Source: Paramecium octaurelia
Lineage: Eukaryota; Ciliophora; Oligohymenophorea; Peniculida; Parameciidae
Direction of reading: 5' to 3'
NCBI GenBank assembly: GCA_905182995.1
Contig: CAJJDP010000038.1
Span: forward strand, 224,352-288,351
DNA length: 64,000 bases
Each line of letters starts with the position of its first letter. Position 1 is the first letter of the stretch. A program made the position numbers and the translations under genes. The notes beneath the pieces were generated by a model. That model saw nothing but the letters and a program-made list of their open reading frames with translations, was not told the DNA's origin and did not search any database. Shown piece by piece: positions 50,051 to 61,842 of this stretch.

Positions 50051-50981
50051 TCATATTTCATTTAATTTGACGATCTTTCTTTTAACTAAACAAACTAATT
50101 TTAAGGGCTTCTGTAATTGATTGTTATCAAATATCTATAAATGATACTCTTAATGTCGTGAATCTTATGTTTCTTCATTCTTCAGATGATATTTACAGTC
50201 CACTGATTATTCAAGTTATTAAATGATAGATTTGACTAATATTTCATTCTTTTCATCTTTAGTTACTTTGCCTAATTTAATTTTATTTTCCTCTTATTTT
50301 AATAAATTATAATATCTGTTTTTAATTGTATTTTCTGTTCTTCTCAACTTAAAAACCTTCAATGAAATCTCAGCCCATCTCTTTCCTCTTTTCTCTATCT
50401 CTCTAAGTAGTTTCAATTCCTCTTCCTTTGTCCACGGAAGGCTAAGTATTCATATACAAACTACTTCACAATATTTGGGTCTAATTTATTCACCCACCTG
50501 TCCCTACACTATTTCCCTTAGCGAATGTAGGGAGTCTTGCAAATTTTCATCATCTCAATTGCAATCTCACACCATTTATTTGGATGTAATTACTATAACT
50601 ATATTAAAACTTAATCTTCCTCTGAAGTCCAACCAACCTTCTGATGGCACTCTTCCAGCCATCTATTCCTACAGCCTTTCCAATTATGATATCTGAACAT
50701 CCTTGAAATTTATTCCCATTAATAGGAGGACTATGATGAATATTTCTAAATTATTTTACTAAGTCAACAGGACTTTCTTATGATTTCAAGCATGTACCAA
50801 GTACCAATAAATTTAAGAATTTGTCTTAGCAAGGAGTCCACATTCCTCTTTTACTATTGTAAGCTTTTTCTACAGAATTTAGTATAGAATTAATTTCCTC
50901 GGCAGTAGGCAACTATTAGAATGAGAACTAATAATTTTTAAGAAGAAATTATGCGAACTCTTGTTCCGGTTAGTAAAACAT
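50051..50981 (-). CDS. Three-repeat Myb DNA-binding protein
   Basis: Starts MFYQPEQEFAQFLLKNYQFS. Repeat 1 covers GMWTPCQDKFLNLLVLG to QWEQISRMFRYHNWKGCRNR, split by a 23-nt intron. Repeat 2 is VGWTSEEDQVLIQLQQLHPN-KWCEIAIEMM...GKQCRDRWVNKLDP. Repeat 3, after a 20-nt intron, is LPWTKEEELKLLREIEKRGK-RWAEISLKVF...TENTIKNRYYNLLK. The spacing of the tryptophans and the GKQCRDRW and NxIKNRYY helices are typical of R1R2R3 Myb transcription factors. The C-terminus is short and charged, ending RKIVKLNEI. A nuclear transcription role is expected. Another 3R-Myb gene lies less than 1 kb away on the other strand. Confidence 0.88.
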
Positions 50982-51965
50982 CTCCAAAATTGTGTGTCTA
51001 TCTAATGGCGTTTTTTTTTGCATTTTCAAAAAGTTGTTTATTATATTAAATGAAATACTTTTTATGCAGATCAAACTGATAAATCAAGGCAATTTGATAT
51101 GATTATTGAAGAAAATTAGTTAATATTTTATACAGAGATAATTTATTATTTCTGATTTTTAGAATCACTTGATGTCTCTTATTTATGAACATAATTATAT
51201 TTAATATTATTTGAATAATCTTTACATTTGTAATTCAATATTACAAATGTTATTGAATCACTCAAAGTAACCAGCAAATTTGATGTGGTGACAAAAGTGG
51301 GTATATTTATGAATATGAATTTGTTTGATATGTTATTTTTCAAAATGTCATGTAGATTCGTGAATTTTCATTCTGTAACCTGTCAATTAGAATGAAAAAT
51401 ATAATTTAAAATAGTTATTAAATAATTTTTTATTAGAGCTATAATTTTGATTCCTACATTATCTAACACATCCATGCATTTGATTCTAAAATCAAAATAA
51501 CCATATTTTTCGGGATCTTTAATCTTCAATTTCAATAATTTTTGTCAAGTGCTTATTTCCAAGGCCTTGATTTATTACACATGAATAAAGTTTATTATAT
51601 ATATTTTATTAGAAATTATATTGTTGTCTTATAATTCGATATATATAAATATAAAAAATAATTAAATTTATTTTATATTTTAGATTATTATTAAGTTTTA
51701 TCAAAGGGATTATTAGGTTCAGGAGAAGAAGTAGGAAGTGGTTTTCAATTATAAAACCTAATGTGGAATAAATTTTTGGACTTAAGTAAATTAATAATAT
51801 TCATGATGAATGATTTAAAAAAATTAAAGTGAGCAAAAATAATATTTAAACTAATATATTAAATGATATCCAAGGCTTTCTTGATTTGAAAAGGCTGAAG
51901 GTTAGAAAAGAGGTGATTTGATAAAGCATCATTATACAGAATGCTCCATAAAATGACAGCATTTT
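50982..51965. other. Intergenic between two divergent Myb genes, no gene seen
   Basis: About 980 bp of AT-rich sequence. I found no continuing coding frame, repeat or RNA gene. It probably holds the promoters of both Myb genes. Confidence 0.5.
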
Positions 51966-52715
51966 ATGGAATCATTTGTATAGCGTTTATTAATTTATTC
52001 AATGTTTATAAACCCTATTAACTCAATGTTCTTCTGCTTACCATATTTTTATTCCTTTCAGTTGCCTCAACCCTTGGTTAAGGAGGAGGCTTCAGATACT
52101 GAGAAAGAATAAACCGTAGATAATATTTAAGAACAAACGAATGCTAGTGGAATAGTGCGAGGAAAAGGGTAGCTATGGTCTAAAGAGGAGGTGGACAACT
52201 TAGTAAAATACTATAAGTAGTATCATGGGGATTGGAAAAAGGTCATCAAACACTTGAAAGGAAGAAACATTTCCCAGTGTTCATAGAAGTTTCGAAAGCT
52301 TTAAGATTAAGATAAAAGAACAAAAAGGAAATGGTCGAGTATGGAGGATAAAATACTATTGGAAAGTTACGAGTAGCATGGAAGACAATGGATTAAGATA
52401 GCTGAAAGTATTATGTCAAATTACTAAATATAGAACTTCCGGGAAGGACTTCAAAACAAGTCAGAGATAGATATGTAAATCAAATAAACCCAATACTCAA
52501 CCATTAGGAGTGGAGTGAAGAAGAGGACTAAATAATAATGAAGTAATTTTAACAGAATGGACCACATTGGGCTCAGATAGCCAAGCAGCTGAACAACAGA
52601 TCTGTAATTCTGTATTCTTAAATTCTAGGAAAATTAAGTCAAAAATCGGTTCTATTATACTATACACAAAAAGTATAATGGGGAGCTACATCCATATTTG
52701 AAAATTTAGAATTGA
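51966..52715 (+). CDS. Three-repeat Myb DNA-binding protein
   Basis: Repeat 1 is LWSKEEVDNLVKYYKQYHGD-WKKVIKHLKGRNISQC. Repeat 2 is RKWSSMEDKILLESYEQHGR-QWIKIAEKLPGRTSKQVRDR, split by a 26-nt intron near 52410. Repeat 3 is EWSEEEDQIIMKQFQQNGPH-WAQIAKQLNNRSENQVKNRF, split by a 25-nt intron near 52602. The end is YYTIHKKYNGELHPYLKIQN. The LPGRT and NNRSENQVKNRF helices are strong Myb signatures. The start is uncertain: in-frame ATGs lie at 51966, 52002 and 52026, and the stretch before repeat 1 is hydrophobic at its beginning and then acidic. Divergent from the other Myb gene. Confidence 0.88.
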
Positions 52716-52780
52716 TTCTCGTTATTTCACTCAATTTTAATATAATACACATTTGAATATTTGTCAAATATTTATTAAGC

Positions 52781-54020
52781 ATGAATTAATTACTACAAGA
52801 AGAATAGCTCATCTAGTAGTAAAATGAAGAGGATTTGAACAAGTAAGTGGAACAAGTGGAGCCAGAGAAGGAGGTACAATAGGACCAACAGGAATAGGAT
52901 GGTGAAGTGGATGACGGTGAATAAGAGAGATTAGATTTTCAAGATCCTCCCTAGTAATAGACAGAGGATCAGCCGGAGAATAGATAATAGATTGTAAAAC
53001 CGAATTCGAAAAGGTTTGATTCTCAAGAAGAAGTGAAGACCACTACTCAAAGGAAGGAGATGAATAAAAGAATGGAAACTGAAAAGTAATATGGATAAAA
53101 AACATCATCAGAAAGAACATTTAAAACTTTAGAATAAATATATAGCAAACGAAATACTCAATCGTTGTTGCATTTCAGAACATCAGAATAATTTGATACA
53201 AAAATAGTACATGATTAAATTAATCGATCTCATTCAAAACAACAATATACATTTTCGAAAGCTGAAAGATTCTCGAAAGCTAAAGAAAGCTACTGCTCTA
53301 TTTAATTTTATGACTCATAGTATTTTGTAATTTTATTGTAGAATCCAAACGCAATTGAATTAAAGGGCAGCTGCTCTCGGATATGGAAATAAATCTGATT
53401 TCACTAAGAAAGACAAATATATTCCAGGACCTACTGATTACAATGTCAAATTGCCCCTTAATCCTGGAATCAAATTTGGATATGGGAGAGATGAAACCAT
53501 GATTAAAGGAATACATGGACGTCCAAATAGGAATCCCGCTCCTAATCTATATTAAGTGAAAGATATAGTAACAACCTTCAAATATTCGATGGGTGAAAGA
53601 ACCTCAGCAAAACGTATAGCAATTTAAATTACTCTTAGATATCTATCTCTAATCTACAACTCCAGCTCCTGGTCGATACGATGTGGGAGGTCTCACAGCA
53701 AAAGGAAATTACTTTTTTGGGAGATTCAAAAGCAGTGGAGCTCCTGTAATTTCTCCCTCGACTACTATTGCTAAAAGACTCAAGAGAATACCAGGTCCTG
53801 GAACTTATGATCCGCCTGGAAATATTGGAGATCTCAGAACCTACTTACCATCATAGTTTTCTACAAGAAGTGGTTTCAGATTTGGTTATTAGGAAAGACA
53901 AACCTAAGATATCAAGAATAAATTATGTAAATTATTAAATAGATAAATTAAGTCCCTGGGCCTGGTACTTATTAATTACCATCAGAATTTGGTGACTATG
54001 AATACCCACCTCTTATATGA
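52781..54020 (+). CDS. SHIPPO/ODF3-type (STPGR-repeat) ciliary protein
   Basis: Starts MNQLLQEEQLIQQQNEEDLN and has a long acidic Gln/Glu-rich head. Repeated proline-glycine motifs follow: KYIPGPTDYNVK, TPAPGRYDVGGL, RIPGPGTYDPPG and FPGPGTYQLPSE, each preceded by a phenylalanine/glycine strand such as FGYGRDE or FGRFKSSG. This matches the SHIPPO (STPGR) repeats of ODF3/CIMAP proteins, which line microtubules in axonemes (family knowledge). Introns of 22 nt near 53320, 25 nt near 53613 and 26 nt near 53929 join the frames. The end EFGDYEYPPLI stops at 54018-54020, 15 bp from the convergent GAF gene. A ciliary role fits the organism. Confidence 0.85.
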
Positions 54021-54035
54021 TATAAATAATTAAAA

Positions 54036-56326
54036 TCAGAATCTTATATTACACAAGGCTGCTACTATAATATCAACAAAATTAGCTAGTTGTTTAGTTA
54101 ATGGTTCTTCCATTCCTAACACTCCTTCACTTGGTGACAGTAGTTGATCCTTCTCAACCTGCACTTTTAGTTTACATTTTAAACAAGTCTAAAAATAAAT
54201 ACCGATTTTAGTTACTTCTATAACAGCAACTGTATTATTATTCTTATCTAATAACGGTTGGGCAAATATTGGTAGAATAGACTTAATATCTACAGCTTGA
54301 TTGAAATGAATTGAGTTTTTTACATCATTTATTATCAGTTTCTGTTTTGTATGAGCCACCATTCCAGCTAATCCATACTAAACATCATATTTCCTAACAT
54401 CCTGACCACTGTAATCAACAAGTTGATTATCTTCAAAGAAGTAAAACAAGACTTAAGAGAATCCAAAGATTTAACTAAGACTCAATTACACTTTAGAAGA
54501 GAACTCCTATTTGCTCTGACTCTTCATAAGATTAGTAAATCCATCCATCATCATCCCTCTGTATTTCTAGGTAATTAGCCATGATTAACTAAATCTACTA
54601 GATTTGTTACTTATCAATTAATCTTTATAATAGATGCCCAAGTTAATGAGATGCCAAAATACCAAAGTATTCTTCATCAAATGAAAAGAATTCATTCTCA
54701 GTATTGGTTACTTCCAAAACACCTCTGATGGCATCATTGGTTTCACAAAACAAAGGCAACAACAAAGCATTTCTAGCATAATCCGGTTATTCCGATTCAT
54801 TTATTCTATACAACAATGGTTTTTAGGATGCTTATGAGATATTTTAGGCAGATCTCAATTTAAAGACATCAGCCACTTGACCCTTATGTTATAAAGCTCT
54901 AATTTGATTGCCTGTTTCCAAATAGGTAAATATGGTTCCATTCATTCCATCAATTAGCCATAGTCTCACCTATTCGCATCCAAATACTTGAGGCAATACC
55001 CTATTAACCTAGTGTATAATCTACAAATAAATAATGTAATTTTACATCTTCAAATAGGATGCATTTACTAAATTGTTCCATATAAAAGAAAAATTGATTC
55101 ATCTTTTCAGCAAATTCCTTATAAGATAATAATTGTTAGGCTATTATTTAGAATTGTTCTTTTTGGGATTCCACAGGGAGTGTAAAATTATGTTGACAAG
55201 TAGCTAACACACCTTTATCAGTTAGATCGTTTAACAAATGTTAATTGTTTAATCTTTAACTCACTACTCTGAAATCCAAAGTTTAAGGTATTCTAAAATT
55301 AACTAATAAATCAATGTCATCTTTTCTAAACACTGATTTTTCATCTTTGCCCATATCATCTTGGTTTTTCTTCCTCATATTGTCAATTGTCTTTTATAAA
55401 CGGTTAACCAACTATGTGTATTAACTAAGTTTTCCTTGAACTCTCTCTAATTCTTATTTCTTGTGTTCGAACTCTCTTTTAATTAATTCATTCTCTTTTA
55501 ACAATTCATTGAGACTGCTTCTCAATTTATCATTTGGATTCAAGGCAGAATTCACATCGTTTTCCAATAGAAATTCAATTCTTTTTTCCAAGGCTGTGAT
55601 TTTTTTGGAATTGGATGCATTTAATTTCCTTTCTTGTTTTAGTTGTTTCTATAATTTGGAATTCTCGTCCAATAGTTTATTTGTCTTCTAACTATGTACA
55701 TCAATCACACTTTGTAAAGATTGATTTTTATCTGATAATTTCAGTTACTTCATTTATAATGATGAATACTTAACTAGCATAAGTTAATTAAAATACTATT
55801 CTTCCTCTCTATTTCCCTCATCTTAAAGCCTAATTCAATTTCAGTCTTCGCAGATTGTTATAATGTATAAGAAATGCTCTTTAACAATTCTTAAATCTTC
55901 TATAAAGTAGTTTGATTTTTTATGTTATGGACAAACTCCTTGCCACCAATCACCGAGATCAATAGATCTAAAGTGCTGCATCTAGATTTGAGAATCTCAT
56001 GCATTTCACGAATTCGCTGCATTTTAATAAATAGTTACTAAGAGTTCTTCATCCAATTGGTCTTATTATCTATAACCATATGAGTCCTGCTCTTCAGCTA
56101 TGGTGATCGTGGGTCTTTCCGCACTAATCAATTTCCTAGTGTTTGAGTTTGTAGTGCTCACTGAGTTGAATTGAGTACTCATCTTTGGCAACGCTTGCAT
56201 ATATGATCTGGGAGTTCCCAATTGTTGTGGCCTTTGAAAGTCCTCTGAAAAGTGCTGACGATGATGCTGATTGAGGAGCAATCCCAACCCTTTGCGTGAA
56301 GCTTTTGCATTATCTGATGTTTACAT
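54036..56326 (-). CDS. Coiled-coil GAF-domain protein
   Basis: Starts MQTSDNAKASRKGLGLLLNQ; the head is Gln/Ser/Thr-rich up to ITIAEEQDSYGYRQ. A 22-nt intron near 56020-56041 joins LDEELL to RIREMHEILKSRCS. The middle is coiled coil, with NSKKITALEKRIEFLLENDV and LKENELIKREFEHK-like segments. The C-terminal half fits a GAF domain: RLWLIDGMNGTIFTYLETGN, ALLLPLFCETNDAIRGVLEV and NEFFSFDEEYFGILASH. A second alpha/beta region with AGMVAHTKQKLIINDVKN may be another GAF. No phosphodiesterase or kinase catalytic part follows. The end VDIIVAALCNIRF stops at 54036-54038. GAF domains bind small ligands; what this one senses is unknown. About 220 bp divergent from HSP90. Confidence 0.75.
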
Positions 56327-56463
56327 TATTAATTTAATTACATTATAATACAATTATAAAGTATATATATATTTATTTATATCATCATCCATTAATTTAA
56401 TAAGCAAATTTAATTAAACTTATCCCGATTTCTAGAATATAACCAATTTATAAAGAGCAAATA

Positions 56464-56492
56464 GAAATTCTTGATTTTCGAAAATTCTAGAG
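56464..56492 (+). promoter_or_regulatory. Heat-shock-element-like sequence upstream of HSP90
   Basis: At 56480-56492 the sequence reads GAA-AA-TTC-TA-GAG, three alternating 5-bp units with one mismatch in the third. A GAAATTC precedes it at 56464-56470. It lies 57 bp upstream of the HSP90 ATG, a usual place for HSF sites. Function is inferred from the pattern and location. Confidence 0.45.
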
Positions 56493-56548
56493 ATTTTGTC
56501 TTTTAAATCCCCTCACTTTGCCATTAGAACCAACAATTAATTTAAGCT

Positions 56549-58681
56549 ATGTCAACAACACAAAACAAAGAAGAACAATTCCACTTCAATGCAGATATCC
56601 AACAATTGATGGGACTCATCATTAACACATTCTATTCCAACAAGGAAATCTTCCTCAGAGAACTAATTTCCAATGCTTCAGATGCTCTAGATAAAATCAG
56701 ATACAAGTCCATTACAGATCCAGACAGTGCAGGATTAAATGTTGAACCCAATTTCAAAATCAAAATCATTCCAGACAAAAACAACAACACCTTAACCATC
56801 CAAGATACTGGTATTGGTATGACCAGAGATGAACTAATCAATAATCTTGGTACAATTGCAAAATCTGGAACAAAGGCCTTCATGGAAGCACTCAATTCTG
56901 GAGCTGATATTTCTATGATTGGACAATTTGGTGTCGGATTCTATTCAGCTTACCTAGTTGCAGACAAAGTGGTCGTGCTTTCGAAGGCTGTTGGTTAATA
57001 ACAATACAAATGGGAATCTTAAGCTGGTGGAACATTCTTTATCTATGATGACAGTGAGAACCCAAATCAATTGACTAGGGGATCAGCTGTCATTCTCCAT
57101 CTTAAATAAGATAACTTAGAGTTCCTAGAAGAAAAGAGACTTAAAGATTTAGTTAAGAAACACTCAGAATTTATTGGGTTCCCTATTGAATTGCAAGTTG
57201 AAAAAACACACGAGAAAGAGGTTAGTGATGATGAAGAAGATAATAAAGAGAAGAAGACTGAAGAAGGAGAAGTACAAGAGGAGAAGAGCAAAGATGAAAA
57301 GAAGAAGAAAAAGAAGGTTAAGGAGGTTACCACTGAGTTTGAATAGGTTAATAAGAATAAACCTTTGTGGATGAAAAAGCCAGAAGAAATCACAAAAGAG
57401 GAGTATGCCAATTTCTACAAGTCTTTAACAAATGATTGGGAAGATCATTTGAGTGTTAAATAGTTTTCAGTTGAGGGTGGTCTCGAATTTAAGGCTGTCC
57501 TATTCATTCCTAAAAGAGCACCTTTTGATTTATTTGAAACCAAAAAGAAAAAGAATAATATCAAATTATATGTTAGAAGAGTCTTCATTATGGACGATTG
57601 TGAAGAATTGATTCCAGAATACTTAGGATTTATTAAAGGTGTCGTTGATTCAGAAGACTTACCATTAAACATATCAAGAGAATTCTTATAGCACAATAAG
57701 ATTTTGAAGGTTATTAAAAAGAACATTACCAAAAAATGCATTGAAATGTTCTAAGAACTTTCAGAGAACGCAGAGGATTATAAGAAATTCTATGAGTAGT
57801 TCTCCAAGAATATCAAATTGGGCATTCATGAAGATTCTGCTAACAGAACTAAATTGGCTGAATTCTTAAGGTTCCACACATCTAAGAGTGGAGAGGAACA
57901 GATCTCCTTAAAAGATTATATTAGTAAAATGAAAGAGGGATAAAAGGACATCTATTTCATAACAGGTGAATCAAAGGCTTCTGTAGCTGCATCACCATTT
58001 GTTGAAAGCTTGAAGAAGAAAGATTATGAAGTAATTTATATGGTGGATCCTATTGATGAGTATGTTATTTAATAGTTGAAAGAATTCGATGGAAAGAAAT
58101 TGAAGAATTGCAGTAAGGAAGGATTAGAATTAGATTAAACTGAAGATGAGAAGAAGAAATTTGAAGAACTTAAATCATAGTTTGAGGGTCTTTGCAAATT
58201 GATAAAAGATATCCTTGGTGATAAAATAGAGAAAGTGTAATTAGGATAGAGGTTAGATTAATCTCCTTGTGTTTTAGTAACTGGTGAATATGGATGGTCA
58301 GCTAATATGGAACGAATCATGAAAGCATAAGCATTAAGAGATCCATCAATGAGTAGTTACATGATGTCTAAGAAAACTCTAGAAATCAATGCATCTCATC
58401 CAATAATGACTGAATTGAAAAAGAAAGCAGATAAGGACAAAAGTGACAAAACTGTTAAAGATCTCATTTGGTTATTGTATGAGACAGCTTTATTGACATC
58501 AGGATTTAGTTTAGATGATCCAGCTCATTTTGCCAGTAGAATTCATAAGATGATCAAATTGGGATTATCAATAGATGATGCAGCAATTGAAGAAGAGGAT
58601 GAGAAGTTACCAAGTCTAGAAAAGAAGAGTGAGACTATTGATACAGAGGCTACCAAATCAAAAATGGAAGAAGTTGATTGA
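56549..58681 (+). CDS. HSP90: Cytosolic HSP90 chaperone
   Basis: An intronless gene of 710 residues. The N-terminal ATPase has [71 protein letters not shown] and [15 protein letters not shown]. The charged linker is at about residues 220-265. The middle domain shows [19 protein letters not shown] and [20 protein letters not shown]; the C-terminal dimerisation region has [17 protein letters not shown]. The terminal MEEVD is the TPR-co-chaperone motif of cytosolic forms. TAG/TAA Gln codons occur throughout, for example at 56995-57003. HSP90 matures kinases and other clients, which is notable given five kinases here. A heat-shock-element-like site lies upstream. Confidence 0.98.
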
Positions 58682-58739
58682 TTTTTATATATATATATAT
58701 ATTATAATTTAATAAATAGTTACAAATTTAATAATCAAT

Positions 58740-59515
58740 TCATCCAAATAATTTAGATAGATATTCAGCTATTAAGTCTCTATATTATTAAGTGCTTATT
58801 AATTACACTTGGTTTTCTTCAAGGTCTAATAAATTTAACAACAAAAGTTGAGTTTGATCATTATCAATAATTATTCTCTGATTGAAAATGGTTGAAAATG
58901 ATTTATCAAAACTCCAAGAGTCAATTATTTAACTATTATATTGTTGTTAATTGATAATTAAATTTAATGCAATTAAAGGAATTTTATTTGCAGTCGTTTT
59001 ATCATTTTTTATTATTGTTGTTGCTATTTTTTTGTATTGATTAACTTTTATGATTCATCTTGGTCTGATTCGTCACTTAAACTCTCCTATTAATTTGCTT
59101 ATTCCTATTGATTTATTGAGGTTGCTGCTATATCTAAAATTGTTTGGACTATAGTCTTTATTCAAAATGTCCCATAGTCACTTTTGCAATATCTTTAACT
59201 AAATCAATAAACATGATGGTAGGTCTAATTATTCTAATAGCATAAATTAGAGAATATCTTTAATACGATTCGGTTGTGTTTATGTAATCAGTCAATGATT
59301 ACAGATCAATCATCAATAACATTATCTGATAAAAATTAAAAGAGGATTTGAGCTTTGTCACTTTGCGAAATAAAGTTGATAATAAAAATGGAATCAAGCA
59401 AAACCTGAAAACCTATTGTAAACTCATTACCTACTTTGGTATATTTTCCAAATTCATCATTATATAACAGGTTCTTTTCCACTCAATATGCAAATTTAAG
59501 AACTCTCCCACTCAT
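58740..59515 (-). CDS. Hypothetical membrane-associated protein
   Basis: A likely start is MSGR, then a 22-nt intron (GTTCTT...TGAG) leads to MNLENIPKQVMSLQQVFRFC and a hydrophobic stretch LIPFLLSTLF. Without the intron the frame meets TGA after 10 codons. It continues as YSLIYAIRIIRPTIMFIDL, then a 26-nt intron near 59171 joins TIVQTILDIAATSINQQ and the acidic ESLSDESDQDESQKLI with a Gln run. A probable 35-nt intron near 58880 leads to LLLLNLLDLEENQVQLIS and LIAEYLSKLFG, TGA 58740-58742. The exon structure is tentative, though the fragments look coding. No family recognised. It stops 58 bp from the HSP90 stop. Confidence 0.5.
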
Positions 59516-59629
59516 TTTGGTTTCCTCTCTTCCCAATTTTATAAATAGAAACAATCCAAAAGACAACATAAACTCAATTATTTAGAATACAAGTTAAAAC
59601 ATTAATTATTATTAATAGCATTTTTATAC

Positions 59630-60156
59630 TCATTATACTTTTTTTAATTACAGTTCATATTCCTTGAGTTAATTTCGAAAGCCTTCATTTGGATATATTA
59701 TTTCCCTCATCTCATCCACATGTTTATAAGCATCCTTATAACTTCTCTTCTAACTCCACATAAGATATGCAATTACTATAGTAGCACTTCTTGAGATTCC
59801 TGCCATGCAATGCACTAATACATTTCCTTTCTATATTGGTAACAACAAATTTTTACTTTTAAGTTTTCTTAGATAAATTAATTTGTTTATTCAAAGTATT
59901 ATATGATATTTTCATCCTCACTATCCTCGATATTGATGATTAGATGATTATCCAATTGGATACCTTCAAATTTTGAGAATTCACAAATACTAATTGCAGC
60001 CTTAATTTAAATGATTTCTACTTTAACTTAGTTCTGTTTATAGGCTTTTGTCAATGAAGTAATGTTTCCTAATAGCAATGCCCCAGAAGTGTCTGTAGGT
60101 TCTAGGATTAAGGATGTTGATTCACGCATTTAGTAAATTGCTTGGGGTAATTACAT
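59630..60156 (-). CDS. Dual-specificity protein phosphatase
   Basis: Starts MQLPQAIYQMRESTSLILEP and continues ALLLGNITSLTKAYK, matching the opening of the DSP fold. The general-acid loop is IINIEDSEDENI. A 26-nt intron near 59834-59859 joins ENLKKGN to the active site VLVHCMAGISRSATIVIAYL, a complete HCxxGxxRS motif. WSQKRSYKDAYKHVDEMREI and NEGFRNQLKEYE complete the domain. The length of about 165 residues is that of a small atypical DSP. An earlier in-frame ATG (60156) is preferred to 60129 because it gives the full first strand. Substrates are unknown; they may be phosphotyrosine or Ser/Thr proteins. Confidence 0.9.
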
Positions 60157-60209
60157 CTGATTATAAATAAAAAAGATTTAAATTATAAATCAAATTTTAT
60201 TGAAAGGAA

Positions 60210-60883
60210 ATGGCAGCTAACAAATTTTGGAAAAAGAAGGAAGTAACAAATTCAATCTAACCTCAAGTTATCAAGTTTGGAATAATAAGTAGGAGCAGCT
60301 TTGACATAAATTGAAACAACAATCACTGAAGTTAAAAATCTCAAAGTGTCATCTGTTGTTGACTACACTGCTAAAATTAATGCATAGAAGTAGGTCTATT
60401 TGGTATTGATCCCATATCCATGTTTGAGCATTTACAATAGGATTAGGTAAGAAGTTGATTTTAATCATAGCTCAAAATTATTACCTGAATTGGAAAAGAG
60501 AGTCAAAGCTACAATCTTGGTAGCTGCCAAAAGAACAATCGAAAGCAAATGGGTTAAGAGTCACAGATCTCAAACCAGACCAAACTCAAGAACACTCACA
60601 TCTGTCTATGAGGGTTTACTTGAAGATTTGATTAGTCCATCAGTCATTCTTGGAAGAAGAACAAGAGTCAGAGTCGATGGCACTAAGTTTTATAGAATGT
60701 AAATTACTTTTCAATAACATCTTAAGATTCCTCGATGAAAGCGATTAAAAGGAATTAGAACACAGACTTGATGCAATTAAAAATGTCTACAAAGTACTCA
60801 CAACCAGAGATTTGGAATTTGAATTCAGAAGAGATGATACATTCTATCAAAAGAGAGGAGCAAAGAAAGTAGCCAAAAAATGA
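60210..60883 (+). CDS. RPS7: 40S ribosomal protein S7 (eS7)
   Basis: Reads MAANKFWKKKE, then after a 25-nt intron near 60246 LSSLEQQVGAALTQIETTIT and VYLVLIPYPCLSIYNRI. A probable 24-nt intron near 60449 removes GTAAGAA...ATAG. The conserved block is LEKRVKATILVAAKRTIESK and RPNSRTLTSVYEGLLEDLIS, PSVILGRRTRVRVDGTKFY. A 28-nt intron near 60699 leads to IFLDESDQKELEHRLDAIKN and the end FEFRRDDTFYQKRGAKKVAK. The match to eS7, including the C-terminal VYKxLTxRDxxFEF pattern, is clear. It is 53 bp divergent from the phosphatase gene. Confidence 0.95.
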
Positions 60884-60981
60884 TTATGATTATCAATAGT
60901 ATAGTAAAATACATATAGTATATCCACGAATAAGATTTCAAATATTTATATATATGTTAATGTTTTTATATTATTCATATC

Positions 60982-61476
60982 TCACTATTACTTAATATCA
61001 AATTTTTCTAGTTCACCGATGAATTGATTATAAAAATTAATTTATTGTGGAACAGCCCTTGCACTAACTATTGGCAATTCATAGGTTATCAACAAGTACA
61101 CCCTCTTACCATTATGTTTTTTACAAATCCCCTAAACAATAATTATCTTTGCCATATTACTCTAGCCAATGAAATTCCTTCTCCTACATCGGCATCACCT
61201 CTTCTTCCATAAATCAGAGGGGGATGCCATCTATGAACTTCATAATGTTCTCCCAATAACACAAATCCTGCTCCTATTGTGTTATCTCTCACATCATATG
61301 CCTTCAAGTAGGGTGCTAACTCCTCCTTTGAAGCTGCGCAATTTTTATGAGTTATCACATTTAGATCTTCATCAAATATTATTGCTTTGGCCCACTATTT
61401 ATTATTGTAACTAATTTACTTCATCCTGCTTTTTTAATTCAGCCAACAATTATGCAGCATCTAATCCTTAATCCAT
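60982..61476 (-). CDS. Profilin-like protein
   Basis: Starts MDQGLDAAQLLAELKKQDE; a 25-nt intron near 61393-61417 leads to WAKAIIFDEDLNVITHKNCA. This fits profilin's strand order: AII-D-x-x-x-V-x-x-x, then EELAPYLKAYDVRDNTIGAG-FVLLGEHYEVHRWH and LIYGRRGDADVGEGISLARG, corresponding to the family's G-x-K-Y-x-V and I-Y-G-K-K-G-x-x-G-I. A 29-nt intron near 61124-61152 joins ICKKHNGKRVYLLITYELPI to SARAVPQQINFYNQFIGEL. Profilins bind actin monomers and proline-rich ligands. Identity to classic profilins appears low, so it may be a divergent member. The stop is TGA 60982-60984. Confidence 0.55.
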
Positions 61477-61842
61477 AATTAATTTAAAATAAAAATTATA
61501 TTTAAATTAATCAGATTATAATCTCATATTATATAATAAATCATATATAATCAAGCAATCACTTCTTCTTTTAATAAGTTAACATTATCAAATTAGTTCA
61601 TATAAAATCAAAAGTGTATAATAAGTTAAGTTATATATATACATGCTCAAGTCAATAACGATTTTTTAATATTAAGATCTACTTCTATTTTGGTTATTAT
61701 AAATGATGTAAATGTAGATATTTAAACAATATAGATGATAGTAAATAATAAAACTTGTAATTTCTTAATAATTTGAAGTTATTTTTATCAAAAAAATTAT
61801 AATTATAATTTTATCGCAAAATAAGCATAAATAAAGAAAATT
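61477..61842. other. Intergenic, no gene seen
   Basis: About 365 bp of AT-rich DNA between divergent genes, without a sustained coding frame. TATATATA runs occur near 61630. Confidence 0.5.

Noticed and set aside
57067-57411. Minus-strand Ser/Phe-rich frame
   Set aside because: It is the antisense of the charged Lys/Glu linker of HSP90.
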